Made by a program: the position numbers and the translations under genes. A stretch of 64,000 bases of DNA from Psettodes erumei (Eukaryota > Chordata > Actinopteri > Pleuronectiformes > Psettodidae), in assembly GCA_016785225.1 (NCBI GenBank), contig JAFBJZ010000772.1, forward strand, positions 3,410,001 to 3,474,000, written 5' to 3'. Below are positions 60,385 through 64,000 of this stretch, piece after piece (position 1 is the stretch's first letter; the number at the start of each line of letters is the position of its first letter). Below the pieces are notes generated by a model that saw nothing but the letters and a program-made list of their open reading frames with translations, was not told where the DNA came from and searched no databases.

Positions 60385-61790
60385 CCAATAACCATTAACC
60401 TTGTAACGCCCTAAACCTGAACCCATACCCAACTCTCTTCCTGTAACCCTGATTAACTTACCCAGTTTTCTTCATACTGAGACACAGACTTCTTCCTCAA
60501 AGACTGGACAGAAAAGTTAAACTGGAAAAAGGTCACACTTCCCTGCTCAGCTGGCCTGTGTGTTCTGTGCGTGGGCAGCCATGTTTACGGTACGCCAGTA
60601 TGGAGGACTGCAGGAAACAGGATGCTCTATCACACCAGACCACTGGAACTATTGTCTCAGCTGGCTTCTGTGGCCTGAGCACTGCAGAGTGACAGTGTCA
60701 ACCAGCACAGGAACCGGATACGTACAGTACATCCACCTTAAAGCCATGACTCCATGTTGAGATGGCTGTGTCAATGGCAGTGTCTCATGGCATGCTAGTT
60801 AGGTGTCTTTGTTAGTGTGACCCTATATAGATACCTAAAATACCTAATTACTTTTCTACTACACAAATATGAAAGAAAAGGATTGTATTAAAAAGAGTCA
60901 GGAGAGTAAATGGACTTGCAATGGAAGTGACGCAGCTCATTGAAAGCAGAGGATGGGATATTTGGTCATTTTTTATTATGGATGGTTAAAACAGTCAACG
61001 TGAGAGAGAAAAATGCCCAAGCACTGAGAGAAACTGGGAGCAACAGTCACCACTTGTTAAAAAATATTATTATTATGTAGCTAAAATGTGTAAATACTAT
61101 GACGTCTCCTCAACAAAAGGGAAAGGCCTGCAGTTGTCTGTTTGCTTTGTGTTGTTTCCCCAGATAGAAATTTATTTAAGAAAAAGCCTTTTTGAAAGCA
61201 GTCGAGAGCAGGGAGATTTTGTACTAGTCTGTGTGTCTGCACCCTAGATAAGCTTCCCAAACAAAGACAGGTTTACTTTTTTTTCTGTTTACCTTTTTTG
61301 AATCATCAGATTCCTTCCAGTATCAACAGCTGATAAGTTGACAGTCATCGACTGTCATGTTATGGGGCACTCTGCCAAAATGTTGATTTAATTATGCTCT
61401 CTATACTCTTTGTTTCCACTACATGTGTATTTATTGATATAAAATGATGTACATTGTAAAAAATATTTTTCACTTCAATTGCTTTTTTATCTTGCAATTT
61501 AACATTTGATTTGATTCATGTGATTTACAGGACCAATTTCTGAAAATAACTGTATTATCACAAATACTGTAGTAAGACTGGAAGTTTTCAACATTGTTTA
61601 ACATTATAGGCATTACATATCAAACGCACTGAGCAATAACCCAGTATCCCTACTGTATTTTACTTCCATGTTTATTGACTCATATCCATATTCTTCACAG
61701 GCTGCACAGTGTAACAATTTAATTTCACTGCATGTAACATAAAAAAACAAACTTTGTCTGAATAAACAACCTACTATCATACAATGCACA
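60385..61790 (+). other. sema3a: Probable sema3a 3' UTR
   Basis: AT-rich non-coding sequence following the stop codon. Possible poly(A) signals are ATTAAA at 60887 and AATAAA at 61761; the latter fits the usual long UTR of this gene. A Pumilio-type TGTAAATA lies at 61089. The exact end is not shown by the sequence, and later AATAAA motifs occur at 62456 and 63535. Confidence 0.5.
61761..61766 (+). terminator. sema3a: Candidate poly(A) signal AATAAA
   Basis: First canonical AATAAA hexamer noted after the stop codon. A T/G-containing stretch follows within 60 bases, but is not strongly GT-rich, so use is uncertain. Confidence 0.35.
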
Positions 61791-64000
61791 CAAAAAACAC
61801 AAACCTGGAATGTAGCTGTGAACATTATGTAAATATAAATATATGGTCTATGTTTGATAAGTATGACACTGTGTCCTAGTGCATGTGAATACTGTTGTAG
61901 TGTTCCTGTTTTGCGATGATATAGTAGTCTGATGTTGTCACTGTTATTCTGTTGTTTGCTAATGCAGTACACTATATTAACTATTTCAAAGATGTACATA
62001 TTATTTCTGTTAGGACTGTAAACTGTATAAATGACAATTCCTGAGGCAGGTTTTCACAAAAGTTACAAAAAAAGAGGATAAAAACAGGATCTCACTGCAG
62101 ATTGCAAGGCCCACAGAGCAGTTACTAACAATGAACAATGTCTGTCGAGCATTGCAATGCATCAGTGTGTCAGGTTTCCTTGTCCAGTGAATGTTTGCAA
62201 GCATCATGTGCTATGCCATGACAGAGGCAGATGAGAAACAGCTGGAGCCAGACAGAGATTTTAGGCTAACGAGACAAGTTAAACAGCAGAGTTGTGGAAC
62301 CATCAGAGGTATGTGCATAAAAGATCATCATTAATAAGAGAAAATATACGGTGCCTCACTGAGCCTGTCTTGGACATACGGTGGAGGAGAGGAAATGAAC
62401 TGCTGCTGCTGCTGATTTTCGGCATGATGATGATGGTGATGTATTCTACTGATCTAATAAATGTCTCTTCATAAGGTGCGGGTGTCATTAAATCTATTTT
62501 TAATGTACTATGTCCTGATGCTTTCATGGCATGGGGTAAGTGAAAAGATGATCAGATTAGATTTTGGAGCATCTTGCTGTGCGCATTTCCATACTGATGA
62601 GGAAAACTTTTATAAACTTGTCAAACTTAGCCTTAATGTTGAAATTCATTTTATGCTGTACTTGTATGTTTTACCCAGACAACCACTATACTGACAGAAA
62701 AAAATAACAATTGAAATGTGAAGATATGTACTATGATATCCCTCAGTCAGCAGAGGAATTACTGTAAATTGTGATTAGGACCTCGATATAAGATGTGAAT
62801 AATGCATTATGTCCCCTACAGTTTTCTACTGAAACCCAGCTGTTCTATTTGCATACTGAGGAGTTGGTGGTTTAAAGGTATTCTTTTGGTTCTCAGTGTC
62901 TGCAGCTCAAGCACAACCCACAGAAAAGAAGAGACAAACAGCTTCCATTCAAATACTATTTCTCGACAGCTTGAAAGAACTTACATATGACGTATTTGTT
63001 CTTCATTCTACTACTGCCCCCTGGTGGTAATAACAGAAAAGCACACATTCGTCTATAAATTTGAAAAAACTGATTTTGAATTGGCCATCTATTTGTAAAG
63101 CATTTACTGAACGCAAATATGTATGATATACAAATAGCAATCCTGAAGCTGCAGAACACAAGGGGCTTGTCATATCACAAGCTTTTACTGACACCTTTGA
63201 TCCAAGGTCTAAAGGTCGGTCAGTCTATGCTTCACAGGGGCCTTGACCTTGACCTCTGTATCAATTTCAACTCCTGCTGTGGGAGCTCATCAGTTTCCAT
63301 CCAAATTGCTTCAGGCGCTTCAAAGAGAACATTAGTGACAGGTTCTGGTGTGTGCAGTGTCAGCAGGGAGAACACACAGACACACACCCACAACAGCAAT
63401 GCCAATAGCAATGTGATTATATATATTGTTGGTATATTGTTGAGATTAATATGGATAATATTATATGTGCTCTCGTGACATTTGAAATGTGCAACTGTTG
63501 TTATTCACCAGACAAGACAAATGGAGAGACACAAAATAAAGTCACGACCTGTCTCTGCTCTTGATTGTATGAAAGGGTGAACACAACTGTGTGTACAGCA
63601 AAATACCCTGTCATACTTAAAGTGTTGAGTGTAGGCATATTACAACATCAAATGGTCAATCAAATGGTTTGCAGAAGTAACATTTAGTCCTCTGAACTAC
63701 AAAGAGAGACACAATTTCAGCATCCAGTACATATCAAAGGGTCTCAGTAAAGTAGATGAGGCATAGCTTTCCTACATTTTCTGCCCTTTTCCCATCTGTG
63801 TGAATGCATAGAGGTGCCCCACTGCAGTCATACCTGTAACACAGACCATGACTGCCCTCCGGTGGCTGAGGGGACCTCTTTCATTACGGTTCAGCTCCAA
63901 CATCCCAGTTAGCCTGATGGAAAGTTCTCCCCTTTGACTCCCAGCCAAGGCCATGGATGAATGAGAAGGACCGCCCTGATACTCTCACAAAGGACCATTA
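61791..64000. other. Non-coding right edge
   Basis: No credible exon. It holds Pumilio-type motifs at 61828 and 61993 (relevant only if the UTR extends here), further AATAAA hexamers, and TGACCTTGACCT at 63244-63255. A - strand frame at 63772-63954 followed by a donor-like ACAG|GTATGA was considered and left uncalled. Confidence 0.55.
63244..63255 (-). promoter_or_regulatory. ERR/SF-1 type motif
   Basis: On the - strand this reads AGGTCAAGGTCA, containing the exact TCAAGGTCA consensus for monomeric orphan nuclear receptors. It is a motif match only. Confidence 0.2.

Noticed and set aside
60038..60388. 116-codon frame antisense to sema3a exon 17
   Set aside because: It is the mirror of a GC-rich coding exon and has no splice or promoter support of its own.
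63772..63954. 60-codon - strand frame with a donor-like site after GTTACAG
   Set aside because: A stop lies just upstream, no acceptor or promoter texture is present, and the peptide is not recognisable. It could be a first exon, but the support is too thin.
1..64000. CRISPR arrays, prokaryotic operons, intact transposase or retroviral genes
   Set aside because: None seen. The repeats are simple microsatellites and diverged fragments, and the gene structure is eukaryotic.

Overview
The window is vertebrate nuclear DNA, almost certainly from a ray-finned (teleost) fish. It is AT-rich and CpG-poor, packed with short microsatellites, and has spliced genes with GT-AG introns and no operon structure. 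The one well-supported gene is a complete coding copy of semaphorin 3A (sema3a) on the + strand. Its 17 coding exons lie between 39410 and 60384 and join in frame into a predicted protein of 804 residues. The coding region spans only about 21 kb, far shorter than in mammals, which fits a compact fish genome. I cannot tell from one locus which of the two teleost copies (sema3aa or sema3ab) this is.

Layout. Positions 1-1480 hold a CpG-dense block with a candidate first coding exon on the - strand, an unrecognised gene that would run off the left edge. Positions 1480-38700 are a long non-coding stretch upstream of sema3a. It holds microsatellites, a short inverted repeat, a diverged duplicated segment (about 16.73-17.66 kb), a probable decayed teleost interspersed repeat (27.67-28.29 kb), a G-rich block (35.58-35.91 kb), and several AT-rich stretches dense in TAAT-type motifs that look like candidate enhancers. 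Positions 38.7-39.41 kb hold the leader of sema3a. The exons follow, then a probable 3' UTR from 60385 to about 61.8 kb, then non-coding DNA to the right edge.

The sema3a product is a secreted guidance cue. It has a signal peptide, a seven-bladed sema domain (about 41-505), a PSI domain (about 518-553), a furin-type basic site (553-558), an Ig domain (about 590-672), the interchain cysteine (C729) and a basic C-terminal tail. By family knowledge it binds neuropilin-1 and signals through plexin-A receptors to repel axons and endothelial cells.

The points most worth a second look are a lengthened, polyglutamine-containing linker in the basic tail, a 73-bp pure CA repeat ending 38 bases before exon 15, a likely 5' UTR acceptor that would remove every upstream ATG seen, and the unnamed - strand exon at the left edge. 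I found no CRISPR array, no prokaryotic system and no intact mobile element. The candidate enhancers rest on sequence texture alone, since conservation could not be tested.
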